Positions 50,485 to 64,000 of a stretch of 64,000 nt of DNA are shown here, one piece after another. The stretch is from contig NC_060065.1 of assembly GCF_020283565.1 (NCBI RefSeq), positions 55,465,489 through 55,529,488 of the forward strand, in the 5' to 3' direction. Made by a program: the position numbers and the translations under genes. The notes beneath the pieces were generated by a model. The model worked only from the letters and a program-made list of their open reading frames with translations. It was not told the DNA's origin and did no database searches. How positions within the stretch are numbered: the stretch's first letter is position 1; each line of letters opens with the position of its first letter. This DNA comes from Trifolium pratense. Taxonomy: Eukaryota; Streptophyta; Magnoliopsida; Fabales; Fabaceae.

Positions 50485-53400
50485 ATGGGATCATTGAAGA
50501 AGATGGATTCGGTGGAACAAGATTTGCAGGTTTCTTCAAAAGACGTTCCTATATTATACGTTAATGGTGTTCGTAGAGTTTTACCTGATGGATTAGCTCA
50601 TTTCACTCTACTTGAATATCTCAGAGGTATAAAATACAAACTATAGATAACTACTTTATTTCAGATTATTTACTTTATTTCATGATATCAATTTTCAACT
50701 CATTTATATAAGTGATGTTTCAATTGACTTATTTGAGCCTATTTACTAATATAAACATGTGTTAGACTGTTTGGGAGAGTTTATGGAAAAAAAATTATAA
50801 CTGTTGTCCATAAGCTGTTTTTGCCTTATTTTGCTTGTTTGGATAAACAACTTATTTTGCAGTTTATAGCATATGCGCTTATCATGATAAGTGCTCATGT
50901 ACAAGCTTACATAAGCTATTTTTTTAGCAAAAGATAACATAAAGATAAATTGTTTTTTATATATGTTAGGAGTTGATTTTATAAACTATATTGGAGAACT
51001 TATGAAAATAAGCTGAAAAAATCTTATGAAAATTGTTATAAGCGCTTATCATGATAAGTGCTTATGTACAAGCCTACATAAGCTATTTTTTTTGCAAAAG
51101 ATAAGATAAAGATAAATTGTTTTTATATATGCTAGGAGCTGTTTCATAAACTATATTGGAGAACTTATGAAAATAAGTTGAGAAAAACTTATGAAAATTG
51201 TCATAAGTTGTTTTCATAAGCTTTCCCAAACAGACTCACAAAACTTATGTCAGTAGATAAGTTCTAATAAGCCAATCCAAATAGGCCCTATAGGTGGTAA
51301 GAAGACATTATAGAAATGGGTTATACATAAGCAAGCGCTTATGCTATTATCGCTTATTAAGATCAATTTTTAGCTTAAGTTAAAGTTGTTTGGTTCATGA
51401 ACCAATTTCAATGAGTTAATTGTTGAATTAATCGTATAACTAATTTTGAGCTGATTTGGTTGATTAGCTACCTTCATATGTACTTAATTAATTTTGGTTT
51501 GTTGATTGAAATTTTGTCCTTGGGGAAGCTTAACTGATTATAGTTTTCTATTCTCTTTGGTATAAAAGATATAGGCCTGACAGGGACTAAACTAGGCTGC
51601 GGTGAAGGTGGTTGTGGAGCTTGCACTGTTATGGTTTCTCATTATGATACAAATTTGAGGAAAACCTTGTAAGTTTTTCTTTCTCATGTTTGAAACGGTT
51701 CCTTCTTGTATGGTAACATCAGGCTTACGATTTTAGTTTGAAACCATTCTTTCAGACACTATGCTGTCAATGCTTGCTTAGCACCTCTGTATTCTGTTGA
51801 AGGGATGCATGTGATTACAGTGGAGGGACTTGGAAGCTGCAGGCTCGGATTGCACCCTATCCAGGTGATTGTTTAGAATATCTTTTACTTGTTTGGTTCT
51901 CATGTTACGAATATGTACTTTATCATCATTTATTGGCTTTGGTCATTATTGTTATTTTAAATTTAAATTTATCCATCAATACTTTGAACTTATTAGTGTA
52001 ATATTCTCTCCAGGAATCTCTGGCTCGTACTCATGGTTCACAATGTGGATTTTGTACACCTGGTTTTGTCATGTCCATGTATGCGTTATTGCGGTCAAGT
52101 CAATCACCACCTAGTGAAGAACAAATTGAAGAATGCCTTGCTGGAAATTTATGCCGATGCACCGGTTACAGAGCAATAGTTGATGCATTTCGAGTCTTTG
52201 CCAAAACTAATGATATCTTATATACTGGCGTTTCTTCATCTAGCCTTCAAGAAGGCCAGTCTGTTTGCCCATCAACCGGGAAACCTTGTTCTTGTAATTT
52301 AAACAGTGTAAATGATAAATGTGCAGTCAGTGTTGATAGATATAAACCTACTTCATATAATGAAGTAGATGGGACCAACTATACAGAAAAGGAACTTATT
52401 TTTCCTCCTGAACTGTTGTTAAGGAAACCAACCTTCTTAAATTTGACTGGATTTGGTGGGCTAATGTGGTATCGACCTTTAACACTTCAGCACGTATTGG
52501 ATTTAAAAGCCAAATATCCTGATGCAAAGTTGCTAGTTGGTAATACTGAGGTAGGAATTGAGATGAGACTAAAGAGAATACAATATCCAGTTTTGGTTTC
52601 TGTGATGCATGTGCCAGAACTAAATGTTTTGGATGCTACGGATGATGGCATAGAGATAGGTGCTGCAGTGAGATTATCCATTCTCTTGAATTTTTTTAGG
52701 AAGGTCGTGACGGAACGAGCTGCTCACGAAACTTCATCTTGTAAAGCCTTTATTGAGCAACTGAAATGGTTCGCTGGATCACAGATAAGAAATGTTTCAT
52801 CAATTGGGGGAAATATATGTACTGCCAGCCCAATATCAGACTTGAATCCTCTCTGGATGGCAGCTAGAGCAAAGTTTCGAATTATTGACTCAAAAGGAAA
52901 CATCAAGACTGTACTGGCAGAAAATTTCTTCCTGGGTTATCGCAAGGTGGATTTGGCATACGATGAAATTCTGCTGTCCGTATTCTTGCCATGGAATAGA
53001 ACCTTTGAGTTCGTGAGAGAATTTAAACAGTCCCATAGGAGGGATGATGATATTGCAATTGTAAATGCAGGTATTCGCGTTCATCTTCAGGAAAATAGTG
53101 AAAATTGGGTTGTTGCTGATGCATCAATTTTTTATGGTGGGGTGGCTCCATATTCACTTCCTGCAATAAAAACTAAGGAATTTCTCATTGGAAAGATTTG
53201 GAACCAAGATCTGTTGCAAAATGCATTGAAAATTCTGCAAAAGGATATAATACTTAAGGAAGATGCTCCTGGTGGAATGGTAGAGTTCCGGAAATCTTTG
53301 ACTCTGAGTTTCTTTTTTAAATTTTTTCTATGGGTGTCTCATCAAATGGATGGCATCAAAGAGAGTATACCATTATCCCATCTATCTGCAGTGCACTCAG

Positions 53401-56400
53401 TCCACCGGCCACCAGTTACAGGATCTCAGGACTATGAAATTATGAAGCACGGAACATCTGTCGGTTCTCCTGAGGTTCATCAATCTTCAAGACTTCAGGT
53501 TTGTTGAGCTGATAATGTAAAATCACATCGCAAATTTAAGAATTATGCATTCATTCATAAATTTGTTAGTGTTATACTCACTCAAGCATGCTTGCATCTT
53601 TTTATACTGCTTCTTTTGTTTAACTTTCAAAAATGTGACATAATGAAGGATTAAATCGTTATACTTTTCTTTATTGTGGAATTTCTAACTGTAAAAAAGT
53701 CAGATGTTAAACATGAGATGCATCCTAAAGAAACCTGTATAGTCTATTGTTCCCACAAATTACATGTAAAGTGTGACCTCAATGTTGGCTATCTCTACTT
53801 TTTCCCAATAATATTCCTGCATCAAGATATTACTGACTTTGATGCCTTTGAGGGTCATTCAATAAGAGACATACATTTTTTTTACAAGAATGCTTCGATA
53901 CAAAATTCCTTTTCTATATATGTTCTAATTAGAAATATGAATATTATTTTAGTACAAGCTTAAAGGCCGTGTTATATAGACACATGATAATCAAGAAAGG
54001 GAAACAAAATATCCTAATAATTATAGGCTATCCTAAGATGTGTATAGAATAAGCAAAGAGTGAAACACTATCCTAAAATAGTGTTACTTACATGTTTACA
54101 ACATACCCTCTCAAGCTGGTGAATGGATGTTCAACATTCCTGGGTGGCAAGATGCTGATAAATCGCCCTGTGCAAAAGCCCTTAATTCAGAAGGAACACA
54201 TGATATTAATACCTATTACCAACCCACTATCAAAATTCTCCATATCTAATGAGTCTTTCATATTGTTGTATACTCCCTCATCCCTAATTATAAGACCCCT
54301 TTTCACTTTTTCTTCATCCCTTTATATAAGTCCCTTTTTAAAATTTCATATGTACTAACGATTTCTTTACAAAAATGCCCCTATTTAATTTATCATTGGA
54401 AAATGATATCATTGATTGCAGGGGTAACTATGTAAAAGTAACATGATTTTTTGTCTAATTTATTACTCCAACTACTTTTCTTAATAATACCCGTGAAGTT
54501 GGTTGGAGGGTCTTATAATAAGGGACGGAGTATATTAATTGCTTGCATCCTTTGTTACCTACTCTCTCTCTCTCTCTCTCTGCGATGTTTTCAATTGTTA
54601 TTCTTTATCTTTCTGTTATTTTTGGTTACATGGTCTCTTTAGAAAATTATGTCTGTTTCGATTTAGTAGAATGCTGGCTACATGATTCTTACAACTTACA
54701 TCCAGGTTACAGGAGAAGCATTATATGCTGATGACACACCAATGCCTCCAAATGGCTTGCATGCTGCCTTAGTTTTGAGTAGAAAACCCCATGCCCGAAT
54801 ACTTTCAATTGATGATTCAGTGGCCAGGTCTTCACCTGGATTTGCGGGTTTGTTTCTAGCCAAAGATGTACCGGGTGATAATATGATTGGAGCAGTTGTT
54901 GCTGACGAGGAGCTTTTTGCCGTAGAATATATCACTTGCGTTGGTCAGGTATCTAGCTTACTGAATATTCTCTCACTTGTGATATGTTTGTTATAATTTT
55001 GAGCTTAAAGGGAACGGAATTCTACTGCTTCCTTTGTGTGGCACTTGCAGTTTGTGCCCAAGTTCTAAACTGATGGTGTCATGGTATGAAATGAAGATTT
55101 GCAAAGGCACTTGCAAAAGAAAAACAAAAAATATGATATGCATGCATTAGATTTCAATATATATTCATGCATGAATTAGACTTGTCATGCATACTACAGC
55201 TCCTGAGGAGACTTGTATTATTTTTGTAGACAACACTTTATGATCTTAGAGTTTTAATTCAGCATTATGTCAAGAACACTAGTATGTATCTACTTCTACT
55301 TAATCAAGACTCATGTCTCTTCATGCATTGACTTCAATCACCACACACACACACTCTTTACTGTTCTGTCTTTGTTCCCTGCAAGCCTTACCTGCAATAA
55401 AGTGTTGGTTATGAATTCTCATGGAATATCTAGTCCTGCATTAGCCTTTTGCCATTATTAATTGATGGTTTTCGGTTTTATATGTGTTTTCCAGGTAATA
55501 GGAGTTGTTGTGGCTGATACTCATGAAAATGCAAAGATAGCAGCACGAAAAGTTCACGTTGAATATGAAGAGCTCCCAGCTATCTTGTCAATACAGGACG
55601 CTATCAATGCTAGAAGTTTTCATCCCAACACAGAAAAGCATATGAGTAAAGGTGATGTTGATCACTGTTTTCAGTCAGGCAAGTGTGACAGAATAATTGA
55701 AGGGGAAGTTCAGATAGGAGGTCAGGAACACTTTTATCTGGAGCCAAATAGCAGTGTGATATGGACATTGGATGGTGGAAATGAAGTTCATATGATATCA
55801 TCTACTCAAGTAAGTTACACAATTTTGTAGTGAACGCCTAAAATTTATAATTTATGTATCTTTTGGAAACTGAAGTTTTCTGAAATATTTTGCTAGTTTC
55901 ATTGTATTTGATTGCATTATGGAAATAACTTCTGGCTTGACAAAAATAACTGCATTGTGGAAATATCATTGTGTTACTGCAGGCCCCTCAGAAGCACCAG
56001 AAATATGTTTCTCATGTTCTTGGTCTCCCCATGTCAAAGGTAGTTTGCAAAACAAAGCGAATTGGTGGTGGATTTGGGGGAAAGGAGACAAGATCAGCTT
56101 TTATTGCTGCTGCAGTTTCAGTTCCATCGTATCTATTAAATCGACCAGTGAAAATCACACTGGATCGAGATGTAGACATGATGATAACTGGGCAACGCCA
56201 TAGTTTTTTAGGAAAGTATAAGGTATTGCTTAATTTTACATAGATAGATTTAATTCATGTTTTCCATCCCTAATTTCTTACTTCCTAATATTCCTGCCCA
56301 TCGTTTGAGACTTTGAGTTCAGTATCAGCATTGTTTTCTTCATTTTTTATGTGGTTGAGTTGTTAATTAGAGGTATTATTTGATACAGGTTGGATTTACA

Positions 56401-59400
56401 AATGAAGGGAAGGTGCTTGCACTGGATCTTGAAATTTATAACAATGCTGGAAATTCACTGGATTTGTCACTTGCTATCCTTGAACGTGCTATGTTTCATT
56501 CAGATAATGTGTATGAAATACCAAATGTGAGGATAATGGGAAATGTTTGCTTCACTAATTTCCCCAGCAACACTGCTTTTCGTGGATTTGGTGGCCCTCA
56601 AGGCATGCTTATTACCGAAAACTGGATTCAGAGGATTGCTGTAGAACTCAATATGAGTCCAGAAGTGATAAGGGTAATATACAATTTTGGTTTATTGTCA
56701 CACAAAAGTTATGCATATGAATGTTTACTGTCATCCTACTTGATGTTAGATTCTCCTATCAAGCTTCCTAAATGGAGTTTCTTTTTAGGAAATTAATTTT
56801 CAAGGTGAAGGGTCCCTTTTGCATTATGGCCAAATACTTGAGCACTGCCCTCTATCCCAGCTATGGAACGAACTGAAGTTATCTTGTGACTTTGTAAAGA
56901 CACGTGAAGAAGTTGACCAGTTCAATGCTGACAACCGCTGGAAAAAGCGTGGCATTGCTATGGTTCCTACTAAGTTTGGTATATCCTTTACAACGAAGTT
57001 TATGAACCAGGTAAATTCTGAATTCTATCGCGTTATTTAATTAAAAAATGTGATTTCAACTGAAATAATAGGGAATTCAGGGATGATTAGAATGAAGCTT
57101 GTCAAGTTTGTTTTGTATGTTGTGGTAACAAATTTCTGGCATAATATTGGATAGCTGTTGCAAGGGGTTGGTTCAGAGGTTATTTATCTGCTATATAGAT
57201 GTCTCTTAATTTGGTTTTAATTTTTAAACTTTTGTGTGTTCAATTGTATACAGTTGGTGATCAAGCTTTCTCAGAAAAAGTGTTTCATGTAAACTCTTGA
57301 GCACTGTACCTTTTAATTAGGTTAAAACATTACCATTTAGTGAAGGGCTCAAGTTTATTATTCCTTTAATCACCAATATACTTTATTATGCCTCTCTTGA
57401 TGCTAAGAAAGTGGATAAGGAGAAACTTAAGAATTATGATGAGTAGGGAAAATTGTAATTGGAAGCATAAAATAACATAAATAAGGGTTGTGTGTGGATT
57501 ATATATCACTTCAAATTTTAGAATATAACATACGGAGGTTGAGTACATCATCTTAAGGGTAAGGGTTATGTAAGCTAAATTAATTGCATATTACTAAGCT
57601 CTCTAAATAGCAATCCCATGATGCTAGTAATGTGAATAAAGGCAATAAGATCTACATTTAAACATCATAGAATGGAAAGCAAAAAATAACCTGTAAACGA
57701 AAAAAAATGGAAAGAGCTTGATTGGTTAAATGCCACATACTGTTATCTATTTAATGTTGTATAAAAAATTCATTTCAGTAATAAAAAAAAATCATTTCAA
57801 TGATTGGCCATTGTTCTACATTACTTAGTAATTGTGCTTGATATTTTTGTGGTGCTTTTCATTCAATATTTTCTTTCTATTTCATATTCCTATTTTTTTA
57901 GTTATAAAATAATTGCATTATTAGAATAGAGATAATGCTTGCATATTTTCTCAACAACTGTAGGCAGGTGCTCTGGTTAATGTCTATACGGATGGAACTG
58001 TCTTAGTTACCCATGGAGGTGTGGAGATGGGACAAGGATTACATACAAAAGTTGCTCAGATTGCTGCATCAGCTTTCAATATCCCCCTTAGTTCTGTCTT
58101 TATATCAGATACAAGTACTGATAAGGTACTAAGTTACTCTTTTGAAAGATATCATGAATTTGTCGTGTGAAAATTATGTGCCTATGGCTCTCTTCATAAT
58201 CATTCGGAAACTTTGATAGGACTTAATTTATTTAGTACCAGTTTGGGTTGGCTAATTATCAGGGTATTTGGACTTATCTACCGACATAAGTGCACTTGTA
58301 AGGGTGTTTGGGTAAGCATGTGAAAAGTGCTTATGACTATCCCATAAGCTACTTGTACCATATTTTTGTAATCTCTCACCAATAGCTTACCCAATGTTCT
58401 GTGCGGAGCTTATAAATCACATATGTACAGCACACTTAGCTGACCTGCATTTGAATCCTTTCTTCCCTTTTTCACTAGAATTTTCATTTCACAATTTAAA
58501 AAATCCCCCATACCCCAAAGGCGCTACTTCCTATATTCCAAAAATTTCCAACAAATCCACGCCAACCCCCCCTCCAATTTCCTGTAAGGGTCAATGCACA
58601 CGTTTCTTTCTACAATTACATCTCGTAGTTTCTATACTTTGTTGGCTCATATTGGTTTTCACAAACTGTATAAGACAAATTTCAATTAAGGATCTTCGTT
58701 CTATCCTAATGCTGTGAAATAATTTTATTAAATCAAATTTTTATTTATACCATGTGATATTGACGTACAGTGGTTAGAAAATAAATAAAGTGACATACAT
58801 ATATGATGTATCATTAATCTTCGTTTAATCATTTCATTTCTATATACTTGTATTTTAGATCATATCAGGTAAATGACAATAATATATTACTTCCTTCTCT
58901 CCTTCGGGGCTATTGTTCTGATGCTAAATTGCTATCATGGTTGCTGCAAAATAGGTTCCTAATTCTTCTCCAACAGCAGCTTCTGCAAGTTCTGATATGT
59001 ATGGAGCAGCGGTTTTAGATGCATGTGAGCAAATAATGGCACGCATGGAACCTATTGCTTCTCGACATAACTTCAACTCATTTACTGAGGTATTCTTGTA
59101 TTTGCAGTTTGCCTCTCAGTCTGTATGAAGTGATCCACTTAGCATAAATGACTATAAAAGTATATTAGTTCGTTGTAGTACTTATAGAAGTTACTCTTTT
59201 TTATATATAAATTTTATACACATGCTAAAGAGTTGGGAAGTTGAGAGGAGATTAAGAAAACATCGAGACTATTCGAATTTCTCAGGGGAGAAAAATATTG
59301 TAATAGATATTATAAATTTTCGTATGAATATCTTTTATTTCAAGAAGAATAGCAAAATAGAAGCAATTACGGTGTCAGTAGTTCACGAATTGGGTACTAA

Positions 59401-61083
59401 ATTACATGTACTATAATCAGAATCCTATTGATAGGATTTGGACTCTCTAAATTCAATTTAAGGATGAAAGTGAGGCATTACAGCCATGTACATATATAAC
59501 AAACTATGATGTTTTTAAAATTTTAGCCATTGATTTTTCAGTTAATGTCTAATTCGGCACTTTGCCTCTAAAGTGGGGTATCCCTACTGAAGATATATGT
59601 TTGTTTGCAAACAATTCTTCTAATTACAGATAGCTTTTATGATTGTCTCTGCTGTTGCAAAGTGCCTTGTGGTTGAAAACTAACATGTTATGTTATGCTT
59701 TTGTTGTTTTCAGCTAGTTATTGCATGCTATATGGAGCGAATAGACCTTTCGGCCCATGGATTTTATATTACACCTGATATTGGTTTTGATTGGACCACG
59801 GGTAAAGGAAAACCTTTTAGGTATTTCACTTACGGGGCTGCATTTGCTGAGGTTGAAATTGATACCTTGACTGGAGATTTTCACACTAGAGCGGCAAACA
59901 TATTTTTGGATCTTGGTTATTCTCTGAATCCAGCGATAGATGTTGGCCAGGTGCTTTTCTTTTATACTAATTGCACATTTTTCTTTTTATTGTTGTGTGA
60001 ATAAGAAAGGAATTTTATGGAGAAACGAGAGAACATGAATCAAAATGAGGAATATTGAAAGAAAATAACACAAGTCAGTTTAATTATATTTTATAATAGT
60101 GAATAAACTTTAGCTTTCGTCAATAATTTTTATATTTGTCTTCATCCTTTTTAAACAAATTTCTTGTGTTGACTTTATAGTTGATTGCAAGACTATATTT
60201 GATCAGGATAACATAATGTTTGTTTGTATAAAATTAGCTTCACTTTGTGAAAAATAAATAAATTCAAAAGCTGGATTCTTGGTTATATGAACTTTTTTGG
60301 TAAAAGATGAAAGATGTTTTCTTGGTTGTAGAATATTCAAAACTCTCGAAATTTCATTTGAATTACAACTTCGTACTTTTATTTTTCCTCCCTATTTTTT
60401 GGAAATCCTTTTTCAATATATTTTTGTATGATATATTCATGTTTAATTTATCGATATTTATGTTCACAGATCGAAGGAGCTTTTGTTCAAGGTTTGGGCT
60501 GGGTTGCTTTAGAAGAACTTAAATGGGGAGATGGAGCACATAAATGGATCCCCTCTGGGTGGCTTAACACTTGTGGACCTGGAGCTTATAAAATTCCTTC
60601 TATAAATGATGTTCCCTTGAAATTTAATGTCTCACTTTTGAAGGTATGATCCTGAACCCTGAACACATTTCAATTCTTTTATTGAGCTGTGTCGCTCGAT
60701 GACACAGTGGAGTCATAGGTGTAATCCAAGGCCTATAGTACTATTGGAGTCACATTTTGGTTATTTGGCTATCCATGATACACGCCAAACTTGAAGATAG
60801 CTACATATTAACTTGCTTTTGTGTGTGATCTAACTTGCAGGGTCATCCAAATGTAAAGGCAATCCATTCATCTAAAGCAGTTGGCGAGCCTCCGTTTTTC
60901 CTAGCATCAGCTGCATTCTTTGCCATCAAGGATGCCATCAGAGCTGCACGAGTTGAAATGGGGTGCACCGACTGGTTTCCTCTTGATAGCCCAGCTACCC
61001 CAGAGAGAATTAGGATGACTTGTTTAGACGAAATTACATCATCGCTTGTTAACTCAGATTTCCGCCCCAAACTTAGTGTTTGA
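50485..61083 (+). CDS. XDH: Xanthine dehydrogenase, 14 exons, complete
   Basis: Molybdenum hydroxylase oxidising hypoxanthine to xanthine to urate in purine catabolism; in legumes it feeds ureide production. Exons: 50485-50626, 51569-51668, 51756-51864, 52014-53498, 54706-54948, 55495-55809, 55983-56222, 56389-56673, 56789-57010, 57964-58125, 58955-59089, 59714-59950, 60470-60643, 60841-61083. They sum to 4092 nt, giving 1363 aa, against about 1361 in Arabidopsis. The N-terminal 2Fe-2S ligands lie in [12 protein letters not shown] (C58, C63, C66). The second cluster is CGFC...CLAGNLCRC (C128, C131, C164, C166). The FAD domain has [12 protein letters not shown] and [17 protein letters not shown]. 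Molybdopterin-domain motifs are [21 protein letters not shown] and [11 protein letters not shown] (catalytic Glu about 1299). All are intact. A short stretch after GHRxxxLGKY-type sequence continues without gaps. Introns contain a hAT-like MITE (intron 1) and a Stowaway MITE (intron 4). Confidence 0.96.
50765..51236. mobile_element. hAT-like MITE with internal duplication, XDH intron 1
   Basis: Left agactgtttgggagagttt and right aagctttcccaaacagactc are inverted ends. A segment of about 140 bp (gcgcttatcatgataagtgc, tacataagctatttttt) occurs twice, near 50876 and 51039, within the element. Confidence 0.65.
54273..54530. mobile_element. Stowaway-like MITE in XDH intron 4
   Basis: Left CTCCCTCATCCCTAATTATAAGACCC and right GGGTCTTATAATAAGGGACGGAG are inverted repeats flanked by TA on both sides. 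Confidence 0.82.
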
Positions 61084-63197
61084 TACAATATTTATTCATT
61101 TGTTAAGTTTCTTGGCAATCAACGTGTCGAATCTACGAGAGCATCACATGTACCATATTGATAGAAAATAAGTTATATAGGGGTGTGAGAGCACGAATAA
61201 TGGACTAAATTCTAGTGTCCAAATTCTCACACCTTGATATGATGTGGCAACTGCAGCACCTGCACCAAAGCATTGGAATGTACACTTTCATCTGGTAATA
61301 ATATTTGCTTGCTTTCTATATACTTAATTTCCTTAACCATTGGTCTTACCATTAGAAATGCATTTTTATACTAAACTGTTGCATAATGGATTTATAATGT
61401 GTGAATAATATGAACCTTAATTAAGACTCAGTGGCGTCTCCGAGTTTTAGGAGGCTCTGTGCAAAATATAAAAGTGGCCCCTTAATAAAAAAAATTAAAA
61501 AAATTATCGATTTAAATTGCATATAATATAAAAAAAACATTCTTGTAAACATATAAATTATCAATATTAAATCTTACATTAAATTAAATGGAACAAGAAA
61601 TACAAAATAATTATCTTTGAATATAACGTCAAAAAGGAACATCATAATCTAAGATTAAATTTTATGCAAAGATTAAAATGGACTAGAACTATATTTAGAG
61701 TATAGATAACTAATATATTGATACTCATGATATTTATGAACATTAACAATATATAAATATTATTTTATGGCCTAAAAATTAATCTATTAATATACATCTG
61801 ATATTTTATAGGTATAAATAATATATAAGTAATACTATTGGACCTCAAAATTTTGAGTTGAGGCCCTCAAAATTTTGAGGCCCTATGCCGTCGCACACCT
61901 CGCACATGCATGCGAGCCTCCTCTGTTAAGACTTGCTTGATTAGATTACCATTATCTATTTTCAATTTAAACTTAGGTGCACAAATATTATTTTACAGTC
62001 ATGAAAGAAAGAAATCACTTGAATTGAATTGTTTGGATTGGATTAATTTTTTATGAGAAAAAATATTAAATCAATAAAAAGTAAATGAACTTGGGAGAGA
62101 GTATTCAATACTTGAGTATCCAACAACATTCACAAACACACAATAGTCACGAGTTTAGCTTATTAATGACGGCCAAGAGTTAGATTTTGTAGGCCACAAT
62201 GCTTGGCTAATAGGATATATGTGCTTTGTCACTTGTGTCTATAAATATCTATTGTAAAAATTATTTTAACATACATAATAAATCAAAATGTTATTTTTAC
62301 TTGTAATTTTTTGTTTGTCTTTCAAGTTTCAACCTTTTATTTACTTATGTTTTCAATAGTTTAGTAGTTCTCAAAATTCCAACAATTTAGACCTAGTCAT
62401 CTTTGGAAGTGTTAAGAAACCTACAACCGAAAGACATCCTTTAATTTCTTGGTGTAATCTCTCAAAGAAAAGAGAGAATCATTGTTGAATACATATACAT
62501 GATTAAATTGAGTCTCTCTATGATTCTCATTCACAAATATACCATTGCGTAAATGTATTCAAATTGAGTTTGTTTAAATTTAATTTACATATACACATTA
62601 AATTGAGTATGTGTATTAGTCATACACAAAAGAATAATTGAAAACACAAAAAAATTATTCAACAACTAATATTAATAGAAGTTCTTGAGCAACTTCTTTC
62701 AACTTTTGATCATTTTTTTCACATTTGGACATGAAGTCAGAGAAATAGTGGTAAACAAGAAGATTGGAAAAAAAAAATGAAAAATGGTTTAAAAAAAATA
62801 AATGAGACGGGGCATTTTGGCAATTAGAGTTACAGTATTTAATTTGTGTGAGAGAGGTGTAACTAAAAATTAATAGGGTGTAACTAGCAGAATGAAACCA
62901 TTTTATTTCAACTTTGCAACAATTGATAATAGAAAATAATGCTAGCGTATTCTTAACACACTATTTTAAACAATTTCTCTATTAAAACAAAACTCTATTA
63001 ATTATTGATCAAAATTTATGTATTCCACACTTAATCATGATAGTTTCATTCTTTATTTGGTAGTACACACTCACACAAAAAAAAATCCAAAAATAAAAAT
63101 CAGCAAACTATATAGAGTACATTGAAAAAATAGTTATGTTTCTAAAGAAATAAATAATCAATTTAACAGTTTAAACTGATTTATTTGTTGGTATTTT

Positions 63198-63258
<61 letters not shown>

Positions 63259-63292
63259 CCATCTTATATGTTATATTCTCTCTTTTTGATAA
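61084..63292. other. Convergent intergenic region between XDH and the ADP/ATP carrier gene
   Basis: Contains the XDH 3' UTR. At 61431-61925 a block with cagtggcgtctccgag on the left and repeated ggccctcaaaattttgagg text on the right looks like a degenerate transposon remnant. Further right the sequence is AT-rich without recognisable coding sequence, up to the CAT repeat. Confidence 0.45.
63199..63258. repeat. (CAT)n microsatellite, about 20 units
   Basis: Nearly uninterrupted catcatcat, about 35-95 bp downstream of the stop codon of the ADP/ATP carrier gene. It is therefore probably in that gene's 3' UTR, as ATG repeats on the sense strand. Confidence 0.95.
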
Positions 63293-63589
63293 TTAAGCTC
63301 CACCAGAACCATATTTCTTTCCCAACATAAGCACCTGAAGTTTATCATAACTTGCAAGCACACCAGCGCCGGCAACAGCTCGAAGAATGTTTGCACCAGC
63401 ACCTTTGAAGAGAGATTTTGGACCTTCAGTTTTCACAATTTGTGAGAAAGCATCCAAAGAACTCTTGTACTTTACAGCTTCACCTGATGTCATCATCATT
63501 CTTCTACGGACGGTGTCTAAAGGGTAAGATGCAACACTAGCACCAACTGTAACAGCCCATCCTAGAACAAAGCTAGCAAGGAAACTATC
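63293..63589 (-). CDS. Mitochondrial ADP/ATP carrier, last exon (partial)
   Basis: Inner-membrane antiporter exchanging matrix ATP for cytosolic ADP. The last exon encodes 98 residues on the minus strand, from [16 protein letters not shown] to a stop after GKKYGSGGA. It contains the ADP/ATP carrier signature RRRMMM within the carrier motif [11 protein letters not shown], and the final transmembrane segment ([23 protein letters not shown]). The acceptor cag is at 63592-63590. Earlier exons lie beyond 64000. The length and ending match plant AAC proteins, and no damage is seen in this exon. Confidence 0.93.
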   Translation of the reverse strand, partial: DSFLASFVLGWAVTVGASVASYPLDTVRRRMMMTSGEAVKYKSSLDAFSQIVKTEGPKSLFKGAGANILRAVAGAGVLASYDKLQVLMLGKKYGSGGA

Positions 63590-63592
63590 CTG

Positions 63593-64000
63593 AAATGTTG
63601 CAAAACAGTATGTTAGAGCAGGTGGCCCATTTTAGAATTGAGTATTTGGCAGTCGCAACCGAGAGCCTCTGATACAATCTTAGAATTGAGAGTTGGGCAT
63701 AACTCAACTCTATAAAACCGGCTTATATGGTGAAGATTGCCGTCATTTATAAACATATATTCAGGCCAACTCGCATCAAATGTGAGACTTCTTAATAAAC
63801 ATAAAAACAATTGATCACGAGCCAATTGCGTTAATGTCTTCTAAAATAGAGTGGTTTCGGTAGTATTTAGACTATGCAATTCTCAAGGTTACTTAGTACA
63901 ATACAATGTTTAAATACTACGATTCAATTTACCCTTAACAATATTTTAAAAATTGGACCGAATTGGAAATCGGTCAATTGTCGGTTGTTTTTTAACTAAA
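63593..64000 (-). other. Intron of the ADP/ATP carrier gene with a repeat-like insert
   Basis: No further exon is seen before the window ends. Text such as gagttgggcataactcaactctataaaaccggctta resembles a widespread legume repeat, as remembered, but its class could not be determined. Confidence 0.4.

Noticed and set aside
58394..58717. 107-aa frame within an XDH intron
   Set aside because: It lies between XDH exons 10 and 11, has no domain-like features and sits in sequence that looks like transposon remnants.
63199..63258. Trinucleotide CAT array as a CRISPR-like repeat
   Set aside because: Simple microsatellite without spacers; CRISPR arrays are not expected in a plant nuclear genome.

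Overview
The window is nuclear DNA of a flowering plant. The genes have many introns with GT-AG boundaries and AT-rich introns, the space between genes is AT-rich and crowded with MITEs, and the proteins are typically dicot. The TE families (Stowaway-like ends beginning CTCCCTCC, AGCTGTCAAAA-type hAT elements) and the protein matches suggest a legume of the Medicago/Trifolium/pea group. That placement is an inference from memory, not from a search.

Layout. 0-2.6 kb: MITEs. 2.66-8.67 kb (+): class 3 aldehyde dehydrogenase, 10 exons, 496 aa. 9.42-13.24 kb (-): RBP45/47-type RNA-binding protein with three RRMs, 400 aa. 14.64-17.45 kb (+): LPAT2-type lysophosphatidate acyltransferase, 11 exons, 393 aa. 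18.68-22.14 kb (-): 20S proteasome subunit beta type-1 (PBF1), 223 aa, with a 5'-UTR intron. 24.26-26.1 kb (-): decayed Helitron with helicase remnants and a clear 3' end. 28.4-47.2 kb: a local array of PCFS-like genes (Pcf11-related polyadenylation factors without a CID), made of one disrupted copy and three intact two-exon copies. Between the copies lie a BUB1 kinase pseudogene, LINE fragments, a solo-LTR-like sequence, a FAR1-like scrap and many MITEs. 50.49-61.08 kb (+): complete xanthine dehydrogenase gene, 14 exons, 1363 aa. 63.29-63.59 kb (-): last exon of a mitochondrial ADP/ATP carrier that continues past the window edge.

The most interesting region is 28.4-31.3 kb. An intronless INO80D/KANSL2-like ORF (228 aa, intact) followed by a poly(A) tract sits exactly inside the intron of the first PCFS-like copy. 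The two halves of that intron are recognisable on either side, which is the signature of a retrocopy. The host copy is dead: exon 1 has stops, and exon 2 is reduced to 14 bp by a hAT-type MITE with a perfect 8-bp target duplication. The three surviving PCFS-like genes share a nearly identical exon 2 but have diverged in exon 1, where each has its own in-frame internal tandem duplication (57, 45 and 42 bp units).

The housekeeping genes (ALDH, RBP45/47, LPAT, PBF1, XDH, AAC) act in unrelated processes and do not form a functional cluster. Exon models were built by hand from splice sites and reading-frame continuity. For every gene the summed exon lengths divide by three without internal stops, and total lengths match the families as remembered. 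No wholly new system was identified.
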